From Flabesymbios commensalis (taxonomy: Eukaryota > Annelida > Polychaeta > Terebellida > Flabelligeridae): DNA of 64,000 bases. Numbering within the stretch: the stretch's first letter is position 1; each line of letters begins with the position of its first letter. Below the pieces are notes generated by a model, which was not told the DNA's origin, ran no database searches, and saw nothing but the letters and a program-made list of their open reading frames with translations. Shown here piece by piece: positions 24,001 to 33,736 of the stretch. Location of the stretch: contig OZ024903.1 of NCBI GenBank assembly GCA_964017125.1, forward strand, positions 65,556,663-65,620,662, read 5' to 3'. The position numbers and the translations under genes were made by a program.

Positions 24001-26736
24001 CTCCCAAATTGAATTATTTGATTACCCTTTTCAGAGTGGGGACCATCTTTATACGTCAGAATCTGAGGTGTGTAGACGTCAGATTCTGATGTAAAAGGCG
24101 GTCCCTGCACTGAAAGAACTTGAATATTTCTAATGGCCGTAGACCCATACCATATGCATTTAAATGAATCAGAAAGAGCTAACAAAGATATTTATGATGA
24201 TTTCAAATTGACAAAAAAACCTTTGGTCTCCATGCTTTATACAAAAATATTTGAGTGTTGTAAGGGTTAACGGAGCTCCGTCTGTAAAATATGGCATCTT
24301 CTCTCACAAAATCTATTAGAGCCTGGGGTGCATATTACAAAGAATCTTAACTTTGATCCTATCTCAACTTTCTCTTATTTCCATTACAAAAAGTTAGGAT
24401 CACCTAACTTTTTGTAATGGAAATAAGAGGAAGTTGAGATAGGATCAAAGTTAGGATTCTTTGTAATATCAGGTCAGAATCTGTCACTTGTCCCATTCAA
24501 TGCGAGGTCTTATCTTTGGAATATTCACTTATGGTATATGTACTTATGAAATATGTACTTTATATGTACCTACATGCGTGCACCACTTTATATGTTGTGT
24601 TGATGCCAGTCAATTTGTAATTAGTAAACTTGCTCTGAAATGGATAATGCAATTTCTGAATATGCTTGTAATTTCTGATATCTCCTAGTCACACGCCAAG
24701 TAATTTTTAAACTGTCATCTTGTATCATTTTTGATTTCGCTGATTAGGCTACGTCTTCTCACATATGTTTCAACTGTCCAAACATAGACCATCTCGGTCT
24801 CGACTGTCACCTGACCTGAAGTGACATCACGTGACCAGCATAAATGGGTAACGATGTGAGGGGCTTTGCAGCGACATTGCTAGAAGAATGTTAGGCTGTA
24901 CAGGTAGAAAGTGTGTATGTTTAGTTACAGACATTCATGTAGAACTTCAAAGTGTTCACGATGCAGCGAAATCTTATATCAAAAAGCCTTGATTTCACCC
25001 TTGCATTTTTTCCACACTGATGAATGTTTAGTTTTGTGAATTTTTTTTTGTTTGAAAGAAAAGCCCAGGTGAACTCTGTCTTTGCACTAGTGCTTGTTAC
25101 TAAGTGGCTGAGGATCGTCAGTGGGCTGTACTGCTGAATTGTTTGCTTCTATTTCTCATTCATTCAAAGCTGGAATTGCTAACGCAATTTCCAACTTTAA
25201 GTGACGACAAATATTTATATTCACGAAAAAATAGACATCTCCAATACTGATGGCCCCCATGCAAAATAAACTTAGGCTACTTATAATCTGAGCATCTACC
25301 ACAAATATTTTATCAAATTCAGTTCTATTGATGTAAAGCATGCTTGAGACCGTATATATATGGTCTAGCCGGACAAGGGTTAGTTGTGGCATGAATTCTG
25401 AATCAGTTCCACAGAATATCACTATTATATATTATATGGGTATATCAACAGCAGTCGCTTGGGAAACAGGGACAAATTGTTCCCCGGATTCTAACTTATT
25501 ATAGAAGTGGTCATACAGCAAGAATTTATTTTTACTAAAATTCACAATATCGATTTTCTATCTACACTGCTCTATATATAAAATGTACATATTCATAACC
25601 ATCAAAACAGTGTATGGATGAATATCTTTTATTGATGCCATTAAATGGATATACATATCAACCACCACTGTTGACCGAAGTAGTTTTCTCTGTGAAGAAA
25701 TATAGGAGACTGAGAGATTATGCTGCTTTAAAACAAAATAGGTTAAAGGCCCATACCCAGGCAAATGGCATATTTTTGCTTCAGCTCTGTTATATCTTTT
25801 TGAGTGTTTGAATGAGTGAAGGCAACATCCGTTGGCAACGTAATCCGATAAAAAAAAAAGACGAATTATGACAAAATGTCGGTCATTACATTTTTGTCTT
25901 TTAAATCCACCCATTTCAATGCGTTTTTTAAAGATTGTTTTTTTACAATTCACTAGCCGTAATCTATGACAAAAAGTTCTTAGCTTGTATTAGGATAAGT
26001 ATGTAAGTCTCAGATGTATCACATCGTCAAAGAAGTTGCTAGTTTAATTACAATGTCATTGAAAAATCACTGCTTATATGCGTTTTCCCAACAGGTCTCA
26101 TATTTCCAAACACAAAGGCGCAACGCTTCTAAACTCGGCTAATTGACATGTTTTACATCTTTGCGGGACATCGTGAACATCGCCAAAATACACTGCTAAT
26201 ATTCATGGGATGTTCGTGGCTGGTGTAGTGACAAAAAGGAAGGAATTTTCCTCAGTGTTGATCCTTTCAAAGGAAAAACAAATTAACATCAGATCCTTCA
26301 TCTAGACCCTCAGCGGCTTGGTCAAACCCAATATTATTTAAAGGGATGGTTGATAAAAATTGTATGAACATTCTGAAATACACACTTACATATCTCTTTC
26401 AAATGGAGGGAGGAGAAAGATAATATAGATTTACGATGATATAAGCCTATATAACACAATTTTAAACTTTGAAACTTTTTAAGTTTAAGGCACTTGGGAA
26501 TGGGACTTTAACGTTGTGGGTTTGATGTCGACTTGGTGTAATATTCTGATGATTACTTCCTACATTTTAGTTGTTCCGGGAAAGATTATCACGAGCTACA
26601 GAAGGAGAATGCTCGTTTACGTCAACAGTTACAGCGACAGTTCAGAGAGAATGTGCGGCTAACCAGTAATCAGCGTAGAGAAAGCAACCATCTTCTGCAT
26701 AGAGAAGATCTTGACAGGATGAAAAAGAGTCAGTGA
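14920..26736 (+). CDS. Seven-exon gene for an unrecognised 270-aa coiled-coil protein
   Basis: Exons: 14920-15030, 16452-16541, 19054-19128, 22531-22584, 23025-23155, 23466-23651 and 26571-26736. All introns begin GT and end AG. The first four junctions are phase 0 and the last two phase 2, and every junction keeps the frame open, which would be unlikely by chance. The protein has a polar, probably disordered N-terminus, a Lys/Gln-rich stretch (about residues 70-95), an acidic patch SDSEEEEIY (about 102-110) with WEDDEIVVD after it, then coiled-coil segments (EVVRLQHDVKKKDHALEILR and KENARLRQQLQRQFRENVRL) to the stop TGA at 26734-26736. I do not recognise the family; no enzyme motif, signal peptide or membrane helix is visible. 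A scaffold role at cytoskeleton or centrosome is possible but is only inference from coiled-coil content. The donor of exon 2 (gttggc) is weak. Confidence 0.7.
15400..15990 (+). other. Coding-like but unassigned tract
   Basis: A 63-codon frame (15442-15633) and frames just after it (for example CLGEYASCVVQPLHDNTVYYL) have protein-like composition but are broken by stops. An acceptor-like 'ctaccccag' precedes it at 15408. It may be a decayed transposon or pseudogene piece in the first intron; I cannot name it. Confidence 0.25.
16452..16541 (+). CDS. Coiled-coil gene, coding exon 2
   Basis: Follows acceptor 'ttattttgtag' and has 30 codons in phase 0 (TRGQLSQCRYDP...KQDTLR). The donor is GT but weak (gttggc), making this the least certain junction. 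If not spliced, the frame would read on to a stop near 16590. Confidence 0.5.
16612..16835 (+). mobile_element. 'Tcaagtggttg' hairpin element, copy 1
   Basis: The element starts near 'cctgccaagtta', carries the phrase 'gttgtgtctcgctaccgc' and then 'aagtggttgaaaattactca', and continues about 130 bp as in 57354-57590. Arms at this copy are eroded. It lies 70 bases after coding exon 2. Confidence 0.65.
17202..17761 (+). repeat. Five-unit 112-bp tandem array
   Basis: 'atgcggacacagtggcaac' recurs at exactly 112-bp steps (gcgga at 17216, 17328, 17440, 17552, 17664). Units are almost identical, with single changes in the first and last, so the array is young or recently homogenised. It sits within sequence resembling the CAGCAAACAC hairpin family ('ccaatgttggcccaac'). 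Confidence 0.9.
18114..18308. mobile_element. Two adjacent CAGCAAACAC hairpin MITE copies
   Basis: The first unit (18114-18214) runs from 'cccagcagacagaagacg' to 'acgtcttgtc'. The second ends in 'ttttgtgtttgctggtggg' and carries the 'acatttgtataac' type arm. The two have different arm sequences, so one element may have landed in another of the same family. Confidence 0.65.
18571..18780 (+). repeat. Dispersed repeat, shared with 42945-43140
   Basis: Both stretches share 'gggatagctat', 'tttcaacacct', 'tccatccagacat', 'atgtaattggt' and 'attatctcgctct' in the same order. Non-coding; class unknown. Confidence 0.6.
19054..19128 (+). CDS. Coiled-coil gene, coding exon 3
   Basis: Acceptor 'ttatgtttcag', donor 'gtaggt'; 25 codons in phase 0, very rich in Lys and Gln (NHQQQEKQKQ). 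A LINE lies shortly downstream in the next intron. Confidence 0.65.
19190..19990 (+). mobile_element. Internally deleted L2/CR1-type LINE
   Basis: Successive plus-strand pieces match reverse transcriptase order: KLKNYRPVSNLSFIS (19205-19255); HLYADETQIYMS around 19300-19335, where the YADD box reads YADE; SKLELNLGKTEFLPIG near 19400-19450; LAVVFDSSLNFQKNI near 19525; and SRAFSISGPALWNALPVP near 19697-19755. Frames change and parts are missing between blocks, so it is dead. The 3' end 'ataccaattttattgattg' fits L2-type tails. Located in intron 3 of the coiled-coil gene. Confidence 0.75.
20116..20640 (+). repeat. About 137-bp tandem repeat with 'aaaatggccgcc'
   Basis: 'gtgggcgcaaaaac' or a variant occurs near 20116, 20253, 20390, 20527 and 20618. 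Each is followed by 'gaaattattcaa', 'tggagatgtgcaggtga' and 'caaaatggc'. Units are diverged and the last is truncated. Confidence 0.65.
21325..21840 (+). repeat. Dispersed repeat, copy related to 35028-35960
   Basis: 'taattaagcagtcatcgccg', 'tactaatctatcaacttctg' and 'aaaatggccatttagcggcc' occur in the same order as at 35028 onward. The open frames across it on both strands are by-products of the repeat. Confidence 0.7.
22531..22584 (+). CDS. Coiled-coil gene, coding exon 4
   Basis: Acceptor 'ttatttgtag', donor 'gtatga'; 18 codons in phase 0 encoding the acidic segment LDISDSEEEEIY, which resembles a casein kinase II target (inference). Confidence 0.7.
23025..23155 (+). CDS. Coiled-coil gene, coding exon 5
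   Basis: Acceptor 'attcctttcag', donor 'gtaggt'; 43 codons plus two bases, leaving phase 2. Encodes DTTQDSWEDDEIVVDKD and later VWTTPRKDILEDK. Confidence 0.75.
23466..23651 (+). CDS. Coiled-coil gene, coding exon 6
   Basis: Acceptor 'cttataaatcag', donor 'gtaaat'; one base completes the split Lys codon, then 61 codons, then two bases. It carries the first heptad-rich region. A hairpin MITE begins about 30 bases after the donor. Confidence 0.75.
23680..23910 (+). mobile_element. 'Tcaagtggttg' hairpin element, copy 2
   Basis: Hairpin arms 'tctcaaccacgtgaggtcgt' and 'ctcaagtggttgaaaa' flank 'ctcgctaccatgatc'. The 3' part continues as in 57354-57590 to 'gattaccaggcaaggagtt'. It begins about 30 bases after coding exon 6. 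Confidence 0.7.
24026..24271 (+). mobile_element. 'Tacgtcagaatctgacg' hairpin element, copy 1
   Basis: Starts at 'acccttttcag', carries imperfect arms around 'tacgtcagaatctgag' / 'cagattctgatgta', and runs to 'gtaagggttaac'. The 3' half ('agagctaacaaagatattta') matches 51654-51895. Arms here are more eroded than in that copy. Confidence 0.7.
24333..24469. repeat. 137-bp near-perfect hairpin
   Basis: The left arm 'tattacaaagaatcttaac' and onward is matched inversely by the right arm ending 'ttctttgtaata'. About 65 bp per arm pair with only a few mismatches, around a small centre in 'gttaggatcaccta'. It is in the last intron of the coiled-coil gene; probably a MITE. Confidence 0.8.
26571..26736 (+). 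CDS. Coiled-coil gene, terminal coding exon
   Basis: Acceptor 'tacattttag'; one base completes a Ser codon, then 54 codons and TGA. It holds the strongest heptad pattern (YHELQKENARLRQQLQRQF). No clear AATAAA follows within 200 bases; 'aatataaaatg' near 26834 is the nearest A-rich candidate. Confidence 0.75.
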
Positions 26737-26977
26737 CTGTAACACATTTTAACGTATCTGGACAGACAATTAGACGGGCAGACACTGAACGGGCACACAG
26801 ACAGATAAGACAAGAGTAGGATTAATTGACACAATATAAAATGTCATTAATTACTTATTTGACATTAAAAATGAATTATTGAATTATGTGTATCTACTAC
26901 TTATATTTATCATGTGAAATAAGAGGTTGGTTCACAGTTTTCTTTCAGATAAGGCTGCCGAACAATAATTACTAATT

Positions 26978-27400
26978 ATTACAATAGTCCAATCGAGCCG
27001 ACACAAAGGCATGCGTTAATTGAATTACCGCATGCCTTTGTGTCGGCTCGATTGGACTATTGTAATTCTCTGTTACATGGACTGTCTTTGTGTTCCATCA
27101 GACGGCTTTAGTCTATACAGAATATTGCAGCACAAATTCTCCCAAGGACATTTAAATATGAACACATAGCGCCATTTTTTTAGGAACTTAGATTCCAATG
27201 ATGTCACGCATTAACTATAATTTTTTTTGTTTTTGATGTATTGTTGCCATCAACAACATCTCTCCAGCTTACATACAGCTGTTGATTACGCCATGTGTTC
27301 CTGCGCATATGTTAAGATCCGGGAATATGTGTCATTGTAACATCCAGCAACTGCAAAGAGTGTTTTCAGTAGAGCTACTCCTGTAACAATTTTAAACAAT
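26978..27400 (+). mobile_element. LINE fragment with inverted 5' end
   Basis: From 27029 the plus strand reads SARLDYCNSLLHG, then a diverged SIQNIAAQILPRT and KYEHIAPFF, typical of CR1/L2-type LINE C-terminal regions, with stops. The first 38 bp (27029-27066) are present as a perfect inverse copy at 26978-27015, separated by 13 bases. This resembles a 5' inversion at LINE insertion, with overlap. The right boundary is not sharp. Confidence 0.65.
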
Positions 27401-28487
27401 ATTCAGTAAATAGCCGGTATCCGAAAAAAATTAAATTTGGTGATTCAAATTTTCAATACTAACTTCGAAACACAACTTTTTAAATTGTTATTTTAGTAGA
27501 CTATAAGCATATCACATATGTGTAGCACATCGAATGTTCTCAGACTAGATTTTCGCGCTTTATAAGTTTTTATTTATATTATTATTGGCTTCACCACTTG
27601 AAGTTGTTATAATTTGTAGTCTAATTCAATGCCCGAAGGAGTTCCGATATTACATAGATAAATACGATAAGCTCTCACTCCCTAGTTGGGATTATGTTAT
27701 AGATGTTATACAGACTAAATTTTAACGTGTAGCTGGTTTCCAGGATATTACAAAGGTAGGCCTACCTTTATTATGGTACACAAATTTTTTAAGGTTTACC
27801 AGTTCGCCAGTGGTATGCAATATCCCAACCCTGATTCAATATATGTTCATCCTTTGGACTATTTGACAAGGTCTGTGCAGGATAAGTAGGCCTACCGGTA
27901 TGCAGGTATATGCTTGCTCTTAATGAAGTGTTCTCAATTTGTTGAACATTAAATTATCTAATATATTGTTTATACCTTGGACATATTTTTCACAATATTA
28001 TTTTTTAGAATATTTGCCATTATTTTTTTGACATTTGACTCTTTTTGCTAGTGATAATTATTTACTGAATAACAATTCGCATCATGTACTTATATTAATA
28101 ATTTTTATCAGTATTATAACTTAAAGCCAAAAAAGTAAGTTGGAAATCAGTATTATAGCTTAAAGCAGGGAATGTAAAAACTAGCTTTAGCATATTGAAC
28201 AGTTCTTATTATTTTTCTATCTGACATCAATGTTTATATTAGCGATCTTAAGTAATTGACAGATATAACAACGTCCCGAATGTCCAGATCAAGTTTAAAT
28301 TTGAATAGTGATTAGGTGAGGCCTAAGTCTAATCAGGACATCTACCAGACAGTCCAAATAAACATGCATGAATAGTATGACATAAATTAGGGCCATAATC
28401 TTGTTGGGTCAGTGAGGACTTTCGTTTTAACTAAGAGGCCTAGCCTACTAAACTGTATAGGCCTAAGGGCATAGCAGGACAAGATAT
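27401..28487. other. No gene recognised
   Basis: AT-rich sequence with several 'taggcctac' motifs; no exon or repeat boundary supported. Confidence 0.4.
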
Positions 28488-28596
28488 CCCAACAAACACG
28501 ATACATTGACCCAATGCTGGGTTAATGCTGGTCCGCCGTCTCCGACGTCGGCCCAACTTTAACCCAGCATTGGGTGAATGTATCGTGTTTGCTGGG
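28488..28596. mobile_element. CAGCAAACAC hairpin MITE, intact copy
   Basis: 109 bp from 'cccaacaaacacgataca' to 'tgtatcgtgtttgctggg'. The arms pair over almost the full length, with a centre at 'ccgacgtcgg'. Arm text 'cccaatgctgggttaa' is particular to this copy. Confidence 0.85.
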
Positions 28597-28734
28597 ATAG
28601 TGTTAACTTGTCAGACTGTCAGTTTCACCGAAAAGAGGCAAGACAATTCCACGTCACTTTGCTAGATTTGTATTGGCCACAGTTTTTGTTGACACTTTCT
28701 ATGGTAAAGGTGACAAATTACCGTTACATTACCG

Positions 28735-29220
28735 ACTAATTCTGACTTTCTTTATGTCATTGTTTTTTTTACGTTTTGTCTGGTAAGGTCACATCATCAT
28801 TATATTACTATCTAATTCTGACTTTCTTTATGTCATTGTTTTTTTACGCTTTGTCTGGTAAGGTCACATCATCATGCATTACAGACTAATCCTGACTTTG
28901 TGTTATTGTTTTTACACTTTGTCTTGTAAAGTCACACATTATCATTACATTACAGATTAATCCTGACTTTAGCCTATATTGTTTTTTTACACTGTCTGGT
29001 AAAGTCGCACATTTAGATTATATTACAGACTAATGTTGACTTGACTTGATTTTTTTTTTATTGTTACACTTTGCCTGGTCAAGTCTCACACAGCATTATC
29101 AAATTACAGACTAATCCAGATTTTATGTTATTTTTTACACTGGTTAAGTCACACATCACTATTACATTGCAGACTATTCCTGTCATTTGTTTTTTACGCT
29201 TATAAAGTCTCACATCATTT
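28735..29220 (+). repeat. Seven-unit array, about 75-bp period
   Basis: 'taatcctgacttt...tgttattgttttt' followed by 'ctggtaaagtcacacat' and 'attacattacagac' recurs about every 60-80 bases from 28735 to 29220. Units diverge and shorten toward the 3' side. Confidence 0.75.
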
Positions 29221-30069
29221 TTCATCGTTTTGCGTCAAGTCTTCCACATTGCAAAACTATTTTACATGTTCACTATGACAATAACATATTTATTACTCAT
29301 GTCATTGTAAGGTGTGCTACATCAACATACTGGGATGTACATTGTTGATATATATGTTGATTTATATCTGTGATAAAAGTACTAAAGAACATGATGAATG
29401 GGTACGTTTTTGCACCTTCTGAAATTTACATGTTGATATACATTATAAATATACTTTATATTGATTACGAATAACAACGCATTTGTTGATGTCTGTTTTT
29501 GCACAATTATTTTAAATAAATGTTGTTTTCATTATTTGAAATTGCGTTTCTGATTGCCCCTAAGCAGTGTTTGCTCGTTTTCCAACACCGCCTGCTCCGT
29601 CACCATTGACCATACTCTCAAACTCTTGTAATTTGGACAATTTTCTTTATATTTACATGTGTCAGCCATTTTCCGAAATGCTCACTAAATAGATTGTGGA
29701 CGCGTTATCTTAAAACCGCTACTGTGATCGACACGATATTTGGTAGAATGCTTATATTTACCCAGTCAGCGGCTCCATAACTTTTTGGGCAAGTTCCCTT
29801 TCAAAATGGCTGCATGGCAACCACTTAAAACAAATGTACCTTAGGCTTCAAAAGTAAGCAAGATCGGGTATACAATAGCATACTTTATTTTGACCTTCGT
29901 GACCTTGACGGGTCGTACTCTTAGCTCACACATAAATGGTTTATAATTTGAAGTGGGCAAGATATGGCTATAGTTACTATTATTCACCATACAACGAACA
30001 TTCAGTAGCATCTTATGTTTGAGCTCCGGTAACATTGGGGGGGGGGGAACACTTAAACGGTTCATAACA
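29221..30069. other. No gene recognised
   Basis: AT-rich sequence with a weak 'tgttgatatat' series near 29340-29480 and a G-run at about 30037-30047. Confidence 0.4.
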
Positions 30070-31521
30070 AGAACAATATATGATATTGTGTGATGATGTA
30101 ATGTGATCTAATAGCATTTTGAGTAACGTAATGTGGTCTAATATGAGATTGTGTGATGATGTGATGTGATTTAATATCATCTTGTATGATGATGTAGTGT
30201 GATCTAATATCATCTTGTGTGATGAAATGTGATATAATGGGCTCTTGTGTGATGATGTAATATGGGCTAATATCATATGATGATGCAATGTGATCTAATA
30301 TCTTGTATGATGATGTATTGTAAGCTAATGTCATCTGATGATGTAATGTGATCTAATAATGATCTTGTGTGATGATGGAATGTGATCTAATATTATGATC
30401 TTGTGTGATGATGGAATATGAGCTAATATCGTATTGTGTGATGATGTAATCTGAGCTAATATCATCTTATGTGATGATGTAATGTGAGCTATTATCACCT
30501 TGTGTGATGATGTAATGTGATCTAACACTATCTTGTGTGATGAGATGCCATGTGAGCTAATATAACCTTGTGTAATGATGTAATGTGAGCTAACATCAAC
30601 TTGTGTGATGAGATGTAGTCTAATGTGAGCTAATATCATCTAATGATGTAATGTGATCTAATATGATCTCGTGTGATGATGTAATTTGAGTTAATATCAT
30701 CTTTTGACGTAATGTGATCTTGTATGATGATGTAATGTGTGCTAATATCCTCTTGTGTGATGTAATGTGAGCTAATATCCTCTTGTGTGATGTAATGTGA
30801 GCTAATGTACTCTTGTGTGATGTAATGTGAGCTAATGTACTCTTGTGTGATGTAATGTGAGCTAATATCCCCTTGTGTGATGTAATGTGAGCTAATGTAC
30901 TCTTGTGTGATGTGATGTGAGCTAATATCCTCTTGTGTGATGTAATGTGAGTTAATGTACTCTTGTGTGATGTAAAGTGAGCTAATGTACTCTTGTGTGA
31001 TGTAATTTGAGCTAATATCCTCTTGTGTGATGTAAAGTGAGCTAATGTACTCTTGTGTGATTTAATGTGAGCTAATATCATCTTGTGTGATGTAATGTGA
31101 GCTAATATCCTTTTGTGTGAATTGTAATGTGAGCTGATATCCTCTTGTGTGATGTAATGTGAGCTAATATCATCTTGTGAGATGTAATGTGAGCTAATAT
31201 CATCTTGTGAGATTTAATGTGAGCTAATATCATCTTGTGTGACGTAATGTGAGCTAATATCCTCTTGTGTGATGAAATGTGAGCTAACATCATCTTGTCT
31301 CATGATGTAGTGTGATCAGATATCATCTGATAATGTAATGCTATCTAGTATGATCTTGTTTGAAGATGTAATATGAGCTAATATCAACTTGTGTGATGTA
31401 ATGTGAGCAAATCTTATCTGATGATGTAATGTGAGCTAATATGCTCTTGTGTGATGATGTAATGTGAGCTAATATCATCTTGTGTGATGATGTAATGTGA
31501 TCTAATATCATCTTGTGTGAT

Positions 31522-31637
31522 CAGGGGCGGATCCAGGATTTGAAAAAGGAGGGGACGCAGGGAAGATTTTTTTGCCAATTTAGGGGAAAAAAGGGGTGGG
31601 TGTCCGCCCCCTGTGCTGCCCTCTTGCTCCACACCTG
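31522..31637. mobile_element. 116-bp hAT-like MITE inside the minisatellite
   Basis: The left end CAGGGGCGGATCCAGGATTT resembles termini known from hAT-type elements in many animals, and the right end 'gctccacacctg' is its imperfect inverse. The flanking repeat makes the 8-bp target duplication ambiguous (tgtgtgat / gtgatgat). No ORF. Confidence 0.6.
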
Positions 31638-31699
31638 GTGATGATGTAATGCGATATAATTATGTTCTTGTGTCATGATGTAATGTGAGATAATATCAT

Positions 31700-32396
31700 C
31701 TTTTGTGTAGTAATTTAGTAAATCATTGCTTTACGTCACTTTTCAGCACAAAAGGTCTTTTAAGTGACATTGCAATACGATAAAAAACGTTGTAGTCAAT
31801 TGATGAGATGAAATGATGTACAGATGATGATGTGAGGGTGGGGGTGATAGGGCATGGTGGGTTATTTAGAGCGTTTTCCTTCGCTCGCCTGATAAGGGGT
31901 TCTGGGCATGTTTAGGGGATCTACCCCCATACATGCCCAGACGGCCGGAGACTTGGGTTTCGCTGTGCAATTTAATGCTGAACCTCCCTTTCGCTCAGCT
32001 CCACTATTCTCGGGTCTGATAGTCCCCAGAGTAACAATAGAAAGGATAACTCCCTCTGGATAACTCCATTCATCCCACGTGAGAGACCTAATGTCAAACA
32101 CGCTATTGTCGGTTATTTAAAGCTACTACAGCCTACACAAGCACCAGCATTGATGCGAGAGCTGCATTAGCACCGCAGTTGAGCAGAGGAACCAGGGTAA
32201 GCCACTGGCAATTCGCCCGAAGATTATGGCCAGATACGAGGAGGCTGCAGCTTCCCTTGGATGATTGCTGTAGACTAGTGCTTCCGTACCATGCCATACA
32301 GCATGCAACTGACGGAACAGATCTCTAATGACCTTCCCCGAATGGGGGCAAAAAGTACTACTACTAGCAATCATCCCAGTACCCCCCAACAATCAT
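31700..32396. mobile_element. Inserted repeat, related to 55770-56115
   Basis: Unit-free sequence interrupts the minisatellite. Its first 450 bases match 55770-56115 ('attgctttacgtcac', 'gagagcgttttccttc', 'aggggttctgggcatgt', 'agagtaacaatag'). The stretch 'gagcgttttccttcgctcgc' then 'ggggttctggg' is reminiscent of a tRNA-derived SINE head with a degenerate B box. Class uncertain. Confidence 0.5.
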
Positions 32397-33260
32397 CTTT
32401 TGTGATGATGTAATGCGATCTAATATGATCTTGTGTGATGATGTGATGTAAGGTAATATCATCTTGTGTGATAATGCCATGTGAGCTAATATCATCTTGT
32501 GTGATGATGTAATGTGGGCTAATATCATCTTGTGTGATAATGTCATGCGAGCTAATATCATCTTGTGTGATAATGTCATGTGAGCTAATATCATCTTGTG
32601 TGATGATGTAATGTGGGCTAATATCATCTTGTGTGATGATGTAATGTGGGCTAATATCATCATACAGTGTGAGATGTAATGTGATCTAATATGATCTTGT
32701 GTGATGTAATGTGAGCTAATATGATCTTGTGTGATAATGTCATGTGAGCTAATATCATCTTGTGTGATGATACCATGTGAGCTAATATCATCTTGTGTGA
32801 TAATGTCATGTGAGCTAATATCATCTTGTGTGATAATGCCATGTGAGCTAATATCATCTTGTGTGATAATGCCATGTGAGCTAATATCATCTTGTGTGAT
32901 AATGCCATGTGAGCTAATATCTTCTTGTGTAATAATGCCATGTGAGCTAATATCATCTTGTGTGATAATGCCTTGTGAGCTAATATCATCTTTGTGTGAT
33001 AATGCCATGTGAGCTAATATCATCGTGTGTGATAATGTCATGTGAGCTAATATCATCTTGTGTGATAATGCCATGTGAGCTAATATCATCTTGTGTGATG
33101 ATGTAATGTGGGCTGATATCATCATACAGTGTGAGATGTAATGTGATCTAATATCATCTTGTGTGATGTAATGTGAGCTAATATGATCTTATGTGATGAT
33201 GCAATGTGAGCTAATGTCATCTTGTGTGATGTAATATCATATTGTGTGATGAGCGAATAT

Positions 33261-33736
33261 CATTTTGGTGTGTTGATTTGAGGCCCTCCGCATATCCACC
33301 TAAATCAGAAATATTTACCATTTCGTTTTTTTGTTTAAAATTTAAATACTATTTGTGATAGGATGTTTGCTTAGTGATCACCTTCCTTTCGGCGTTGAAT
33401 GACATGTATCTAAAAATGAAAAAGCAGGTCCAATTTTCTCCGAGATCTAAATCGTGCGGGTCTTTCAAGATTCCACTTATTCCAGTTAGCTTCATTTTTA
33501 ACAATCATGGTAAAACATGAAGCATACGATCATTTATTTCTGGAAAAGTGTTTCTGGATAATTAGTGGTGCTGTTTCTTTTGTAATCTACATTGGTGTTC
33601 ATGAAGGAGATTTTTTTGTAATATACATTGATGTTCATCAATGAAGTGAACGTGACACCTGTCTTGAGCGCCTATTCAATTCCAATGTCGGGGATGCGTT
33701 GTAAACAGTGGTCCAGTTGGTTAACTCTAGTATAAT
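33261..33736. other. No gene recognised
   Basis: AT-rich linker; a short direct repeat 'acattgatgttcat' / 'acattggtgttcat' near 33600 is the only structure noticed. Confidence 0.35.

Larger units (their letters stand above)
30070..33260. repeat. 3.2-kb minisatellite of 30/33-bp units
   Basis: The basic unit is 'ctaatatcatcttgtgtga' plus 'tgatgtaatgtgag' (33 bp) or a 30-bp form lacking one 'tga'. The 30-bp form dominates about 30770-31300, the 33-bp form elsewhere, with sub-blocks marked by 'gtaatgtgagctaatgtac' or 'taatgccatgtgag'. Because both lengths are multiples of three, long open frames (up to 253 codons on the minus strand, with MILAHITSSHK-like repeats) appear in several frames; these are not evidence of a protein. 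Two elements are inserted (31522-31637 and about 31700-32396). Confidence 0.9.

Noticed and set aside
25558-25953. 131-codon minus-strand open frame
   Set aside because: Low-complexity, no domain, no splice-site support, and it lies within an intron of the coiled-coil gene; may be chance.
32364-33125. Long minus-strand open frame (253 codons) of MILAHITSSHK-like repeats
   Set aside because: It is a 33-bp minisatellite; several frames on both strands are open because the unit is a multiple of three. No start context, splice sites or conserved frame support a protein.
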